DNA of 64,000 bases from JADLGH01 sp964586675 (lineage in GTDB: Bacteria > Desulfobacterota_D > UBA1144 > Nemesobacterales > UBA2774): assembly GCA_964586675.1 (NCBI GenBank), contig CAZPHQ010000007.1, forward strand, positions 41,613 through 105,612, written 5' to 3'. The position numbers and the translations under genes are program-made. Shown piece by piece: positions 43,801 through 52,218 of the stretch (position 1 is its first letter; each line of letters begins with the position of its first letter). The notes beneath the pieces were generated by a model, which ran no database searches, was not told the DNA's origin, and saw nothing but the letters and a program-made list of their open reading frames with translations.

Positions 43801-45493
43801 CTACCAGGAGGCCATAGTCTACGGCGATACATCCCCGGCAGCTTACGAATCGCTCGGAGAAGCCTATATGGCCGCATCCGGCGCCGAGGGCGGAGCGGAC
43901 AATCTCATTAAAGCTGCCGACTGTTTCCTGAAAGCGATCGAAGCCGGCGGATTCGCCCCGGACTCGCCGGAATACGGGCGCCTGGCGGCCTCACACGAAA
44001 AAATTTCTGAAAAGCTGAAAGAGCTGGCTCTTCACGCGCATGAAGCCGAAAGTGAAAACCCGGAGTCCACGGAGCCCGACCCGCGCCCTCTTCCCGAAGA
44101 GCTTGCCGCCGACGCCGAAAACGTTTCCGTCGGGGGCGACGGGGCGCCGCAAAAGGGTGGGGGGGCCTATGCCGATTGCGCGCGCGATGTATATCCCGTC
44201 TTCCACGAAGAGGCTATTCCGGAAGACCCGGCGGCCGCGGTTGAGCACTGCCGCAGGAGGCTCGGCGAGGTGTCTCAAACGGAGCACCCAAAGGTCTTCG
44301 CGTCCCTTCTCTACAGGCTCGGCAACGCCTGCCTGGAAATCGCCTCCTCGGAAAACAGCTTAGAGAGTTACCTCAAGGCCGTGGACTCTTTCACCCAGTC
44401 GCTCAGGGTATACGACGTCAACGGGAGCCCGGCCGAGTATGCGAAGATAAGAAAACAGATGGGCCTCTCCTACGCCGGCATAGCTCGGGTCAACGGTGAC
44501 CCCGATTACTACGTCCGCGCTGTGAGGGCGTTTTCCGAAGCGCTCAACGTTTATACGTTCGAGCGCTGCCCGGACGGCTACGGTTTTATAAAGAAGAATA
44601 TCGGCTCTGCATACGAGGGGCTGTCCGCCGTTTCAAACAAAATAACGAATTCCGAATCGGCCGCCCGCGCCTACGAGAAAGCGCTCGGATACTACACTCA
44701 CGAGCGTTTCCCGGAAGAGCACACGGCCATACTCGTCAGCCTGGGGGCGATATATCAGCTCCTCGCCGAGAGCGTCGACAGGGCGGCCAATTGCAGAAAG
44801 GCGATAGACTACTACGACATGATCCTCGGCGTCTACAACCTCGAAGACCATCCCGAGGAATACGCCGCCGCGCTCAACAACCTCGGCGTCGTCTACAGGA
44901 TGCTCGCCGAGCACGGGGACAAGGCCGAGAGCTGCACGCGGGCCCTCGGATGCTACTCCCGCGCGCTGAGAGTCTACACCGAAACCGACTACCCGGTACA
45001 GTATGGCTCGACGAAGAATAACGTCGGGCTTGCGTACATGACCCTCGCCGACGCAGCCGACAGGGAATCCAACTGCAAGCAGGCGGTAAGGGCCTTCGAG
45101 GACGCGCTCAGGGTCAGGACGATTCAAAGCCACCCGATGCAGTTCGCGGCGACCCAGAACAACCTCGGCATCGTCTACAGGATGCTTTCGGAGATAGAGG
45201 ACAGGGCGAGGAACTGCAAGAGGGCGATCAACGCCTACGAGACGGCGCTCATCGTATACTCCGCCGAAAAATTCCCGCTCGAATACGCGACGACACGGAA
45301 CAACATCGGCGGCGCGTACTCGACCCTCGCCGAGGAAGAGGACAGAACGGTCAACTGCGACAGGGCCGCCCAGGCCTACAGGGAAGCCCTCATGGTCTTC
45401 ACGCGCGACCGTTTCCCCGGCCCTCACGAGATCGTCAGAACCAACCTCGAGCGGCTGTTCGAGTTCTACGGGAAAGACCTCTCGGCGCATTGA
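40856..45493 (+). CDS. Giant TPR protein under c-di-GMP riboswitch control
   Basis: A 1545-residue protein with no signal peptide or membrane helix. A short N-terminal globular region (about 1-130, alternating hydrophobic strands such as GVALVIHLDSD) is followed by a tetratricopeptide array over most of the chain. The C-terminal third has the clearest units, about 50 residues each, with recurring NNLGxxYxxLAE, NCxxAIxAYExAL and VYTxExxPxEYA patterns. A low-complexity Glu/Pro linker (about 1060-1090) divides the array. AAGGA lies 5-6 bases before ATG 40856. Such arrays are protein-binding scaffolds, here linked to motile/sessile or surface behaviour by the riboswitch. The exact partner is unknown. 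Confidence 0.88.
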   Translation: MSVTGFTGLLEAADWKRYLSGESGFKCILSCSGVSAVHLESLLKSPLSRLGVALVIHLDSDSPGSFETLAAESFMGIVLFGNEGREASFYKYGYLKGSGKAALDFRVGKEAEPEEPDESRGLLTEGFFSGRIDERLSEQAVDKILETVPGALASYLTAGAVRDAEGRLSRDAAGLSEGLVRLDSLEDGAQAELLALESEFSDWAHRAGTAVPPEILFRLAYHHTRFLETCADENGFRESRERALAIYESIIARGYRGLPGALARKKLGDLLLFYPGWQGSTENAERAERLYREALGMTEKGLHSNERFSTLNNLGLALVKLGAAIDSIDYIKAAADSFAASISEGIDIFSPEETSLVNLNLGITYLALGEYELSAESLAGPLEFYNEHEYPHQSLAARRSLGEAYSALADIRLDARDIEGAAGYLRSAAFAYRSRSLSGEYAYVKVKEGRVLAEMAFDNNDCSRAIQAIDSYGEAAEHYMEAGQAEEYGVMEDALSSLYEFLGRYEAPTPERALGAYSEIAEACADGASPGVYARAMVKLGGIYEALAAEDDRIYNREKAIESYFNSLAYYNLENRPEEYAAVKIRLAGIYRKLAAILEEPALYKKSIYSCRQAIRVYTEETVPEVYGELMADIGEASAALTILEGGGNHFQDALEAYEKALGVYETPGSEEMCSKLRENISALYPSLEGVCESEPGNAASLCGKYLALLGDWSGAALRAGVLERLGDHSTGTVWEAVNKDRYKKAADVYREAIGLLGPEPSPDDLERLSVKIGNLYKRLAEMEAATDNPGTAAEYYDEAFAYFPERLAEAEYADAGRALGSSFRRLYEAGGNPGDCRKAIAAYWEALRYAESSGDARHYSETALTLAGLYASLAESEEREGRTGEALECYAELLSLYEPESFPGEYAEAQRRVAGFYSRLADIEDRPINIGLAISSYKEALSYYAETGAEARRRETAGLVSALYRALGDLADAGHDMRIGYYQEAIVYGDTSPAAYESLGEAYMAASGAEGGADNLIKAADCFLKAIEAGGFAPDSPEYGRLAASHEKISEKLKELALHAHEAESENPESTEPDPRPLPEELAADAENVSVGGDGAPQKGGGAYADCARDVYPVFHEEAIPEDPAAAVEHCRRRLGEVSQTEHPKVFASLLYRLGNACLEIASSENSLESYLKAVDSFTQSLRVYDVNGSPAEYAKIRKQMGLSYAGIARVNGDPDYYVRAVRAFSEALNVYTFERCPDGYGFIKKNIGSAYEGLSAVSNKITNSESAARAYEKALGYYTHERFPEEHTAILVSLGAIYQLLAESVDRAANCRKAIDYYDMILGVYNLEDHPEEYAAALNNLGVVYRMLAEHGDKAESCTRALGCYSRALRVYTETDYPVQYGSTKNNVGLAYMTLADAADRESNCKQAVRAFEDALRVRTIQSHPMQFAATQNNLGIVYRMLSEIEDRARNCKRAINAYETALIVYSAEKFPLEYATTRNNIGGAYSTLAEEEDRTVNCDRAAQAYREALMVFTRDRFPGPHEIVRTNLERLFEFYGKDLSAH

Positions 45494-45566
45494 AAACGAA
45501 AAGAGTGCAGGGCCCCCGGTATCCCAAGCTTTTACATTCCGCCCGCTTCGGAATATATTTAAACTG

Positions 45567-46085
45567 TTGAAGCTCGTTCCTCTTCTTTTACTTGCGCTGC
45601 TTTTCATTGCCTTTCCGGAGCGCGTCCTGGCCGGGGGAAAGGAAACCCTAGTTGATATTTCCGGCGTCGCCGTCATAGTGAACGAAGTATCCGGCGCCGC
45701 CAGGGCCGATGGGCTACTCGAAGCCGACCTTAAAACCCTCGTCATATCGAAGCTGGATAAAGCCAACATAATCCTCCTCGAAGACAGGGAGTGGTACAGC
45801 GTCTTCGGCGGGGCTTACCTTCTCCTGGAAGTTATAGCGAGTAAATCCGAGTCGGGCGTGTATTATGCCGTATTCATGGATATCGAGCTCCATCAGACGG
45901 TCGTTCTTTTCGGGAAAAAGCTGGGGCAGAACATAACCACCGCCGCCCCGACCTGGTCTACGGGAAAGCTCCTTTCGTGCCCCGCGGCCGAGATAAAGCC
46001 CTGCGTCGAGGCCAGCGTCGGCGAGCTCACCGACATGTTCATAAAAGACTATCTCGAAATGAATTCCGGAAAGAAAGTGAAGTGA
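45567..46085 (+). CDS. Secreted protein of unknown function
   Basis: A 172-residue protein with a clear signal peptide (KLVPLLLLALLFIAFPERVLA, cleaved about residue 22) and a mature domain of alternating strands and helices, with a Cys pair (CPAAEIKPC). It starts at a TTG (45567), as the hydrophobic core begins immediately; no strong ribosome site is seen. It follows the giant TPR gene by 73 bases on the same strand without an obvious terminator, so it may belong to the same c-di-GMP-controlled transcript. The pattern (conserved strand, central LLEDREWYSVFGG) recalls CsgG-like or curli-type periplasmic domains only vaguely; I do not assign it. Confidence 0.65.
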   Translation: MKLVPLLLLALLFIAFPERVLAGGKETLVDISGVAVIVNEVSGAARADGLLEADLKTLVISKLDKANIILLEDREWYSVFGGAYLLLEVIASKSESGVYYAVFMDIELHQTVVLFGKKLGQNITTAAPTWSTGKLLSCPAAEIKPCVEASVGELTDMFIKDYLEMNSGKKVK

Positions 46086-46113
46086 CGCCGGACCTGCCGC
46101 GGCGCCCAAAGAT

Positions 46114-47364
46114 TCAGAACGAAAGGGAATGAGCGATCTCGATGTCGACTTCCTCTTCGGTGCTCGTCTCCATGCGCCGGAGCTTGACCTTCCCGCGTGA
46201 AAGCTCGTCCTCGCCGATTATAAAGGTGTATCTGGCTCCCGACTTGTCGGCGCGCTTAAGCTGGCTCTTGAGGCTCTTGCCCCCGTACTCCATCTCGGCC
46301 GAAACGCCCCTGTCCCTGAGCGCCGACGTAAGCCTGAATGCGGCAGTCCGCGCCCCCTCGCCCAGGTGTGCGACGAATACTGTAACCTCTTTTTGAAACC
46401 CGTCCGGATGCGCCTTTTCGTGGAGAAGGACAAGCCTCTCCATGCCCGTGGCGAATCCTACGGCCGGCGTCCTCGGGCCGCCAAGCTCCTCAACGAGCCC
46501 GTCGTATCTCCCCCCGGCGGCGACGGCATTCTGCGAGCCGAGCTCGTTCGTCGTCACCTCGAACACCGTTCTCGTATAGTAGTCGAGGCCCCTTACGATT
46601 CCGGGATTAATGGTGTACGGCACGCCGGCGGTTTCGAGATATTTCTCGACGGCTTCGAAGTGAGCAGAGCACTCGGGGCAGAGGTTGTCTATCATCTTCG
46701 GCGCGCCCGCGGCTATCTTCCTGCACCCCTCTTCCTTGCAGTCGAGTATGCGTAGGGGGTTCGTTCCGAGCCTCCGCCTGCAGTCGGGGCAAAGACTGTC
46801 CGAGCGCGGCTCGAAATAGGCGATGAGCTTTTCCTTATACTGCGGCCTGCAGTTGTTATCCCCGAGGGAGCTTATCTCGAGCGTCAGCCTCTCAGAAAGC
46901 CCTATGCTTTCGAGAAATTTCCAGACCATCGTTATAAGCTCGGCGTCCGAGGCCGGGTCCTCGGGGCCAAGTAGCTCAGCCCCTATCTGGTAAAAGCCCC
47001 TGTAGCGTCCCTTCTGCGGCCTCTCGTGCCTGAACATCATACCGCCGTACCAGAGCTTGCTCACGGGAGATTTCGCGTGCATGGAGTTTTCGACGAACGA
47101 CCTCACGACGCCGGCCGTCCCCTCCGGGCGGAGGGTTATGGAGGAGCCGTCCCTGTCCGTGAACGTATACATCTCCTTCTCGACTATGTCGGTCGTCGTT
47201 CCGAGGCTCCGGGCGAATATCTCCGTGAACTCCAGCACAGGGATTCTTATCTCCGAAAATCCGTAAAGATCGAATATTTTCCTGGCGTTATTCTCGATGA
47301 ACTGCCATCTCCTTATCTCGTCCGGCAAAACATCGTGAAATCCCCTAGGCGTTCTCGCTTCCAT
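46114..47364 (-). CDS. hisS: Histidyl-tRNA synthetase
   Basis: Class II aminoacyl-tRNA synthetase charging tRNA(His). Motif 2 region: LRPEGTAGVVRSFVENS and YRGFYQIGAELLG. The histidine-specific motifs are near residue 260 (RGLDYYTRTVFEV) and GGRYDGLVEELGG (about 283-295). The C-terminal anticodon-binding domain (about 325-416) starts at EVTVFVAHLG. The 416-residue length is standard and the protein is complete. A plausible promoter lies at 47469-47496. It is convergent with the secreted protein gene. Confidence 0.97.
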   Translation of the reverse strand: MEARTPRGFHDVLPDEIRRWQFIENNARKIFDLYGFSEIRIPVLEFTEIFARSLGTTTDIVEKEMYTFTDRDGSSITLRPEGTAGVVRSFVENSMHAKSPVSKLWYGGMMFRHERPQKGRYRGFYQIGAELLGPEDPASDAELITMVWKFLESIGLSERLTLEISSLGDNNCRPQYKEKLIAYFEPRSDSLCPDCRRRLGTNPLRILDCKEEGCRKIAAGAPKMIDNLCPECSAHFEAVEKYLETAGVPYTINPGIVRGLDYYTRTVFEVTTNELGSQNAVAAGGRYDGLVEELGGPRTPAVGFATGMERLVLLHEKAHPDGFQKEVTVFVAHLGEGARTAAFRLTSALRDRGVSAEMEYGGKSLKSQLKRADKSGARYTFIIGEDELSRGKVKLRRMETSTEEEVDIEIAHSLSF

Positions 47365-47468
47365 GATATTTCCCTGTTAATATAACGGCTTTCGGCCCGG
47401 TTGTCGTTCCGGGGAAGGCACTAATTATATACAGGCCCGGGCCCCGTTTCTAATCCCGGCGGCAAATC

Positions 47469-47496
47469 GTTATATAAGCCCCCGTCTATTAGTCAA
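47469..47496 (-). promoter_or_regulatory. Likely hisS promoter
   Basis: On the minus strand TTGACT (47491-47496) and TATAAC (47469-47474) lie 16 bases apart. Initiation near 47461 gives a leader of roughly 95 bases before hisS. Confidence 0.5.
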
Positions 47497-47537
47497 CCCA
47501 CTGTAAACAGCATATACTTTATCATGCCGGAGCTTTT

Positions 47538-48701
47538 ATGAATTACGATAACCCCAGCCCGCAAGGCCTAAAGCCGCGCAGGGTCGCCTATATAGGCAGC
47601 CCCGAGCTCTTTTCGAGGGGCGCAAGCGCCATACATGTGATGAAGATGTGCCAGGCCATGGGGCGTCTCGGCATCGAAACCGATCTCATCCTCTCCGCCA
47701 ACGGGTCAGCTTCGAATCTGCGTGTTTACTACGGGGTGGAGCCCTCGTTCAGGATAGTGCCTTTCCCTTATTTTAAAAACACTTTCGCCCGGAACGTCCT
47801 CCACGGCATCCGCGCGGCGGTATACGTCGGCATGAGAAAGAGCCGTTACGACATAACCGTGACGAGGAACATTGTCTACGCTATACTCGCGGCCAGGGTC
47901 TTCCGCATGCCGGTCGTCTACGATGCGCATCACCCGCTCGTCCCCGGGGCGAAGCGCCTCTTCAGAACGCTCAAGGATTCGCCTAACCTCGTCAGGTTTT
48001 CCACCAACTCGCACGGCCTTGCGGACATATATCTGGAAGAGGGCCTCCCGCGCGAAAAACTGGTAGTCGCCCATAACGGCGTCGATCTCGAGCGTTACAA
48101 CAAACTGCCCGATAGGGACGAGGCGCGGCGAAAGCTCGGCCTCTCTCTCGAAAAGGATATAATCTGCTACTCGGGGAACATTTACGAAGGGAGGGGAATC
48201 GAGCTCCTGATAAACGTATCCCTCAGGCTCCCGAACGCCAAGTTCCTCATAGTCGGCGGCCGTGACGAGGACGTGCTGCGCTACAGGAAGCTCGCCTCGG
48301 AAAAAAACGCTTCAGGCTTTAAGCTGACGAGCTACGTCTCCCACGACCTCGTCCCCCTCTACCTCGCCGCCGCCGATATGCTAGTGCTGCCTTACACGAC
48401 AGGCATGACTATAAGGGGAGGCACCGTCGCCACCGACTTCACATCGCCGATAAAGCTCTTCGAATACATGGCCTCTGGGAGGCCCATAGTGGCGACGTCT
48501 CTTCCATCCGTAAGGGAGCTTCTCAGGGACGGGGAAAACGCGGTTCTCGTTCCCCCGGACAGCGAAGACGCCCTTTACGGCGGCATATCCCTCGTCCTCC
48601 GCGACCGTGAGCTGGCTGCCCGTATATCGTCGGGCGCGCTTTCGGAAGTGCGCGGCTACACATGGGAAGAGAGGGTCAAAAAGCTCCTCGGCTTTAAATA
48701 A
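47538..48701 (+). CDS. GT4-family glycosyltransferase
   Basis: A 387-residue retaining glycosyltransferase of the GT-B fold. The N-terminal acceptor domain starts at VAYIGSPELFSRGASAIHV, with the Gly-rich loop and His usual for GT4. The C-terminal nucleotide-sugar domain has GRGIELLINV (about 218) and the E-x7-E region PIKLFEYMASGRPIVATS (about 314-331). The role is probably in building surface polysaccharide or glycolipid; the sugar is unknown. GGAG lies 6 bases before ATG 47538. It is divergent from hisS and upstream of the outer-membrane DUF3943 genes. Confidence 0.9.
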   Translation: MNYDNPSPQGLKPRRVAYIGSPELFSRGASAIHVMKMCQAMGRLGIETDLILSANGSASNLRVYYGVEPSFRIVPFPYFKNTFARNVLHGIRAAVYVGMRKSRYDITVTRNIVYAILAARVFRMPVVYDAHHPLVPGAKRLFRTLKDSPNLVRFSTNSHGLADIYLEEGLPREKLVVAHNGVDLERYNKLPDRDEARRKLGLSLEKDIICYSGNIYEGRGIELLINVSLRLPNAKFLIVGGRDEDVLRYRKLASEKNASGFKLTSYVSHDLVPLYLAAADMLVLPYTTGMTIRGGTVATDFTSPIKLFEYMASGRPIVATSLPSVRELLRDGENAVLVPPDSEDALYGGISLVLRDRELAARISSGALSEVRGYTWEERVKKLLGFK

Positions 48702-48782
48702 AGGCTTTTAATCCGCCGATCTTGAGGTATCTTTTAACTCGGTGCAGCCCGGTTCCCCGGGCGTCACAAACAGGATAAAGGG

Positions 48783-50327
48783 TTGATATTGATTCGCAGA
48801 CTGCTAACCGTGCTGCTCGCGGCGCTTTTTCCGATTCAGGCCGCGGTGGCGGATCAGGTCGAGATAAGCGATCTCTTCGATTATGCGTTCTCGGATCCCG
48901 CATCTCGGGAAACGCCTGCGCACGGGGAGGCCGCGGAGGGCGATTACAACGACATAGCCCCGGGCGAAGCAGCTCCAGGCGGTAATTCTACGGATGGGCA
49001 GAAGCTCGGCGCAAGTGCCTTTCTCCGTGACACTGCTATCTCCTATACATTCTCTTGGGTTGCGAGATTCTTTTACGTAAGGAACAAGAACAGCAGGATA
49101 TTCAATACTTCCTTCTCCGACTGGTGGGAGAATATAAGCCAGTGGCCCGAATGGCCGGACGGCGACTCGTTCGTCACAAACTGGGTGACGCATCCGATCG
49201 TGGGTTCCTACCAATACCTTTACTACAGGGCCATGGGTTACAGCTTCTGGACCTCGGCTCTGGGCTCGATGGTTCAGAGCGTCCTATGGGAATACACTGT
49301 CGAGGGACTGGTTGAAACCCCGTCCCTTCCCGACCTCATATCCACTACTTTCGTCGGAGTTCCTATAGGCGTCGCGCTCGAAGAATCGTCCGACTGGCTC
49401 GTTTCCACGGATTTCGTCCCGGCGAAGATACTCGGCCACGTGCTTAACCCGATGCGGAATTTCGTTCACGACAGGCAAATCGGGGTCTATAACCCGCTTT
49501 CCAAGACGTTCATGTCGTTATCAGGGCCGATAGATTTCATCCCTGCGAGAGGCCTCGCCATCGACCTCGCCTATCCGATGTATCTCGAAGGGCCGATGCC
49601 GCTCGGGAGGTTCATGCTCGACCTCGAAATAGTGAACCTCGAAAAAGATCTCGACGGCCAGTTCATATTCTATTCCGCGAGAGTCGACATTCCCTCGAAG
49701 AGCCAGCTCTGGGGGCTCTACGTTTCCATAGCGCAGTCGGGCTTCAACTCCCTTTCCGTCGACGGTGAAGGGGTGAAAGACGGATTCGAGTTCGCGAACA
49801 TGAAGACGGGCGGGAAGGCGGTACTTTACAAAACGGCCAACTTCATTCTCTCGGGTGGGTTCGAACTTATAATCCCGACGTCTTACAAGGACAACCTCGG
49901 GCGGCTCGAAACCCTTCTCCTCTTCAGGAGGAACTTCCCCGTCAATCTACAGAAGGCCTGGACAGCTGCGCCTTATCTCTCGGCCGCCGCGTGGAAAGGG
50001 CCCTTCAGCGTTCAGGCCGCGGCTTCGAGCGGCTTTATCGTCAACGCCGACGGGCTCGAAGGGGACAGCTTCGAGTACAGGGTAGACTTCGGCGCGGCGG
50101 CCGGCGTGAATATCCCGGTAGTCACATCGCCCGTCGTTTTCGCCGAGCTCGACGGCTTTTCGGTGCCCACAGCCAGGACATTCAAAAAAACCGGGCTATA
50201 CATGTCCTCAGGCGTAAGGTTCGGAAGAAGAGTCAGCCCCGGCGTCTCGTTTCAGCTCCCGGTATACGGCTCCGACAAGAGTATCGACAGATTCAGCTAC
50301 AAGTTCGATCTTCAGATCAGGTTTTGA
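48783..50327 (+). CDS. DUF3943 outer-membrane-like protein, copy 1
   Basis: First of three tandem paralogues. It is 514 residues, with a signal peptide (about 1-21, ending QAAVA). A linker of about 50 variable residues is followed by the DUF3943 region (about 75-240), with WPEWPDGDSFVTNWVTHP and MRNFVHDRQIGVYNP. The rest alternates polar and hydrophobic residues in a beta-barrel-like pattern, ending in a terminal Phe (DLQIRF), the usual outer-membrane assembly signal. It starts at a TTG (48783 or 48789). The function is unknown. It is very similar to copy 2 (50489) and less so to copy 3. Confidence 0.85.
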   Translation: MILIRRLLTVLLAALFPIQAAVADQVEISDLFDYAFSDPASRETPAHGEAAEGDYNDIAPGEAAPGGNSTDGQKLGASAFLRDTAISYTFSWVARFFYVRNKNSRIFNTSFSDWWENISQWPEWPDGDSFVTNWVTHPIVGSYQYLYYRAMGYSFWTSALGSMVQSVLWEYTVEGLVETPSLPDLISTTFVGVPIGVALEESSDWLVSTDFVPAKILGHVLNPMRNFVHDRQIGVYNPLSKTFMSLSGPIDFIPARGLAIDLAYPMYLEGPMPLGRFMLDLEIVNLEKDLDGQFIFYSARVDIPSKSQLWGLYVSIAQSGFNSLSVDGEGVKDGFEFANMKTGGKAVLYKTANFILSGGFELIIPTSYKDNLGRLETLLLFRRNFPVNLQKAWTAAPYLSAAAWKGPFSVQAAASSGFIVNADGLEGDSFEYRVDFGAAAGVNIPVVTSPVVFAELDGFSVPTARTFKKTGLYMSSGVRFGRRVSPGVSFQLPVYGSDKSIDRFSYKFDLQIRF

Positions 50328-50488
50328 GCGCTGGTCCGTCCTCCTTCTTTAACGCCATGCTATAGCTTTCACTGCGCCCGATGTCATGACAAACAATGTT
50401 TAAATTGTCATGTTTTCGGTGTATCATTCAATGCAATTCTTTTCGCGCGGCGCCCCGCCGCAAAAGGACGAGGACCAGAGGGTAATAG

Positions 50489-52003
50489 GTGAGGTTGCTT
50501 CAAAGGTGCGTTTTTATACTGCTGGCGGTCGTAATTGCCTCAGGCGCGGCAGCACAGGAAGAGGTCCGCGTCGAAGACCTCTTCGAATATGCCAAGACGA
50601 CGTCGCCCGGCGTCGAAGAGGGCGGTGAAAACGGCGAGCCGGAAGAGCCGGTTATCGAAGAAGCAGGGCCCGAGAAGCTCGGTTTCAAAGAATTCATGCG
50701 GGACAGTGCCATAGTCTATACCGGCCTCTGGGCGGCCAGGTTCTTTTACGTAAGGAACAAGAACAGCAGGATCTTCGACACTTCCCTTTCAAAATGGTGG
50801 AACAACATCTCCCAGTGGCCCGAATGGCCCGACGGGGATTCGTTCTTCACGAACTGGGTCACTCACCCGATCGTCGGCTCGCAGGAGTATCTCTTCTACA
50901 GGGCAATGGGGCACTCGAGGTGGGTATCCGCCCTCGGCGTCGCTCTCCAGAGCACGCTTTTCGAATACACGGTCGAGGGCCTCGTCGAAACTCCCTCTCT
51001 GCCCGATCTCATATCCACGCCCGGAGTAGGCGTTCCCATGGGAATAATTCTCGAGGAATCCTCCAACTGGCTCGTTTCGACCGACTTCGTCCCGGCGAAA
51101 ATACTCGGCCACATTTTAAACCCTATGAGGAACTTCGTTCACGATAGACAAATCGGGGTCTATAATCCATTCTCGAAACAGTTCATGTCCATGAGCGGCC
51201 CGCTCGAATTCGCGCCGGGGAAGCCGGAGGCTATAGACCTCGCCTATCCCTTCTTTCTGGAGCAGCCTTTTCCGCTAGGGAGATTCCGCGCCGACCTCGA
51301 AGTCGTGAACCTTAAAAAGAACATGGGCAACGGCGAATTCATTTTCTACTCGATCCGCATAGACGTTCCCTCGAAGAACCGCCTCTGGGGGATTTACGTC
51401 CAGATAGCCCAGTCCGGCATAAATTCTCTCAGCGTCGACGGCGAAGGTCAACGGGACGGCTTCGAATTCGCGAACGTCCTCGTCGGCGGAAAGCACATAA
51501 TGTTCAAAACGCACAACTCGATAGTCTCGGCCGGGCTCAGCCTCATGCTGCCGACGTCCTACAAGGACAACCTCGGCCGGCTCGAAACCGTTCTCATGTT
51601 CAAGAGAAATTTCCCGATAAACCTCCAGAAAGCCTGGACAGTAACCCCGTACCTGAGCGCCGCGGTCTGGTCCGGGCCTTTTAACCTCCAGCTCATGGTC
51701 GCAAACGATTTCGTCCTCAACGCCAGCGGGCTCGAAGGAAACTCGTTCGAATACAGGATAGACTACGCCGCAGCCGCAGGAGTAAATATTCCGGTCATCG
51801 CGTCTCCGGTGCTCTTCGCCGAGTTTAACGGCTATTCTCTCCTGACAGCGGACACCTTCGAAAAGACGGACCTTTTCATGACGGGCGGCGTAAGGTTTGG
51901 ACGAAAATACAGCCCGGGGTTCGCCATGCAGTTCCCCCTCACGGGCCCCGACAAGAGCATAGACAGGTTCAGCTACTTGTTCGATTTTCAGGTCAGGTTC
52001 TGA
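50489..52003 (+). CDS. DUF3943 outer-membrane-like protein, copy 2
   Basis: Second paralogue, 504 residues, GTG start at 50489 with purine-rich sequence upstream, followed by a signal peptide (about 1-20). It shares long identical blocks with copy 1, such as FFYVRNKNSRIF, SQWPEWPDGDSF and MRNFVHDRQIGVYNP, and the same terminal Phe (DFQVRF). The variable linker after the signal peptide differs. Spacing to copy 1 is 161 bases and to copy 3 215 bases, so each may have its own start of transcription. The family function is unknown; the barrel-like pattern and genomic tandem suggest a surface channel or scaffold. Confidence 0.85.
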   Translation: MRLLQRCVFILLAVVIASGAAAQEEVRVEDLFEYAKTTSPGVEEGGENGEPEEPVIEEAGPEKLGFKEFMRDSAIVYTGLWAARFFYVRNKNSRIFDTSLSKWWNNISQWPEWPDGDSFFTNWVTHPIVGSQEYLFYRAMGHSRWVSALGVALQSTLFEYTVEGLVETPSLPDLISTPGVGVPMGIILEESSNWLVSTDFVPAKILGHILNPMRNFVHDRQIGVYNPFSKQFMSMSGPLEFAPGKPEAIDLAYPFFLEQPFPLGRFRADLEVVNLKKNMGNGEFIFYSIRIDVPSKNRLWGIYVQIAQSGINSLSVDGEGQRDGFEFANVLVGGKHIMFKTHNSIVSAGLSLMLPTSYKDNLGRLETVLMFKRNFPINLQKAWTVTPYLSAAVWSGPFNLQLMVANDFVLNASGLEGNSFEYRIDYAAAAGVNIPVIASPVLFAEFNGYSLLTADTFEKTDLFMTGGVRFGRKYSPGFAMQFPLTGPDKSIDRFSYLFDFQVRF

Positions 52004-52218
52004 TTTGCCGCAGTCCGGTCCGGTCTGTGAGGAGTCCTATTTCTCAGTGCAGTTGTCCGCTTCCGCGTCGTGCGCTCACCGATCTATGGTATATACATTA
52101 TTAGACTTTAAATCGGCTCGAAAAGTCGTTACAATTCAAATAGTTGTATGAGGTTTCTCCATTTCGCCGTGGCCCGCCGGCCTTTCGGAGCCCCATGCGA
52201 TGAGGACGGGAGGATGCG

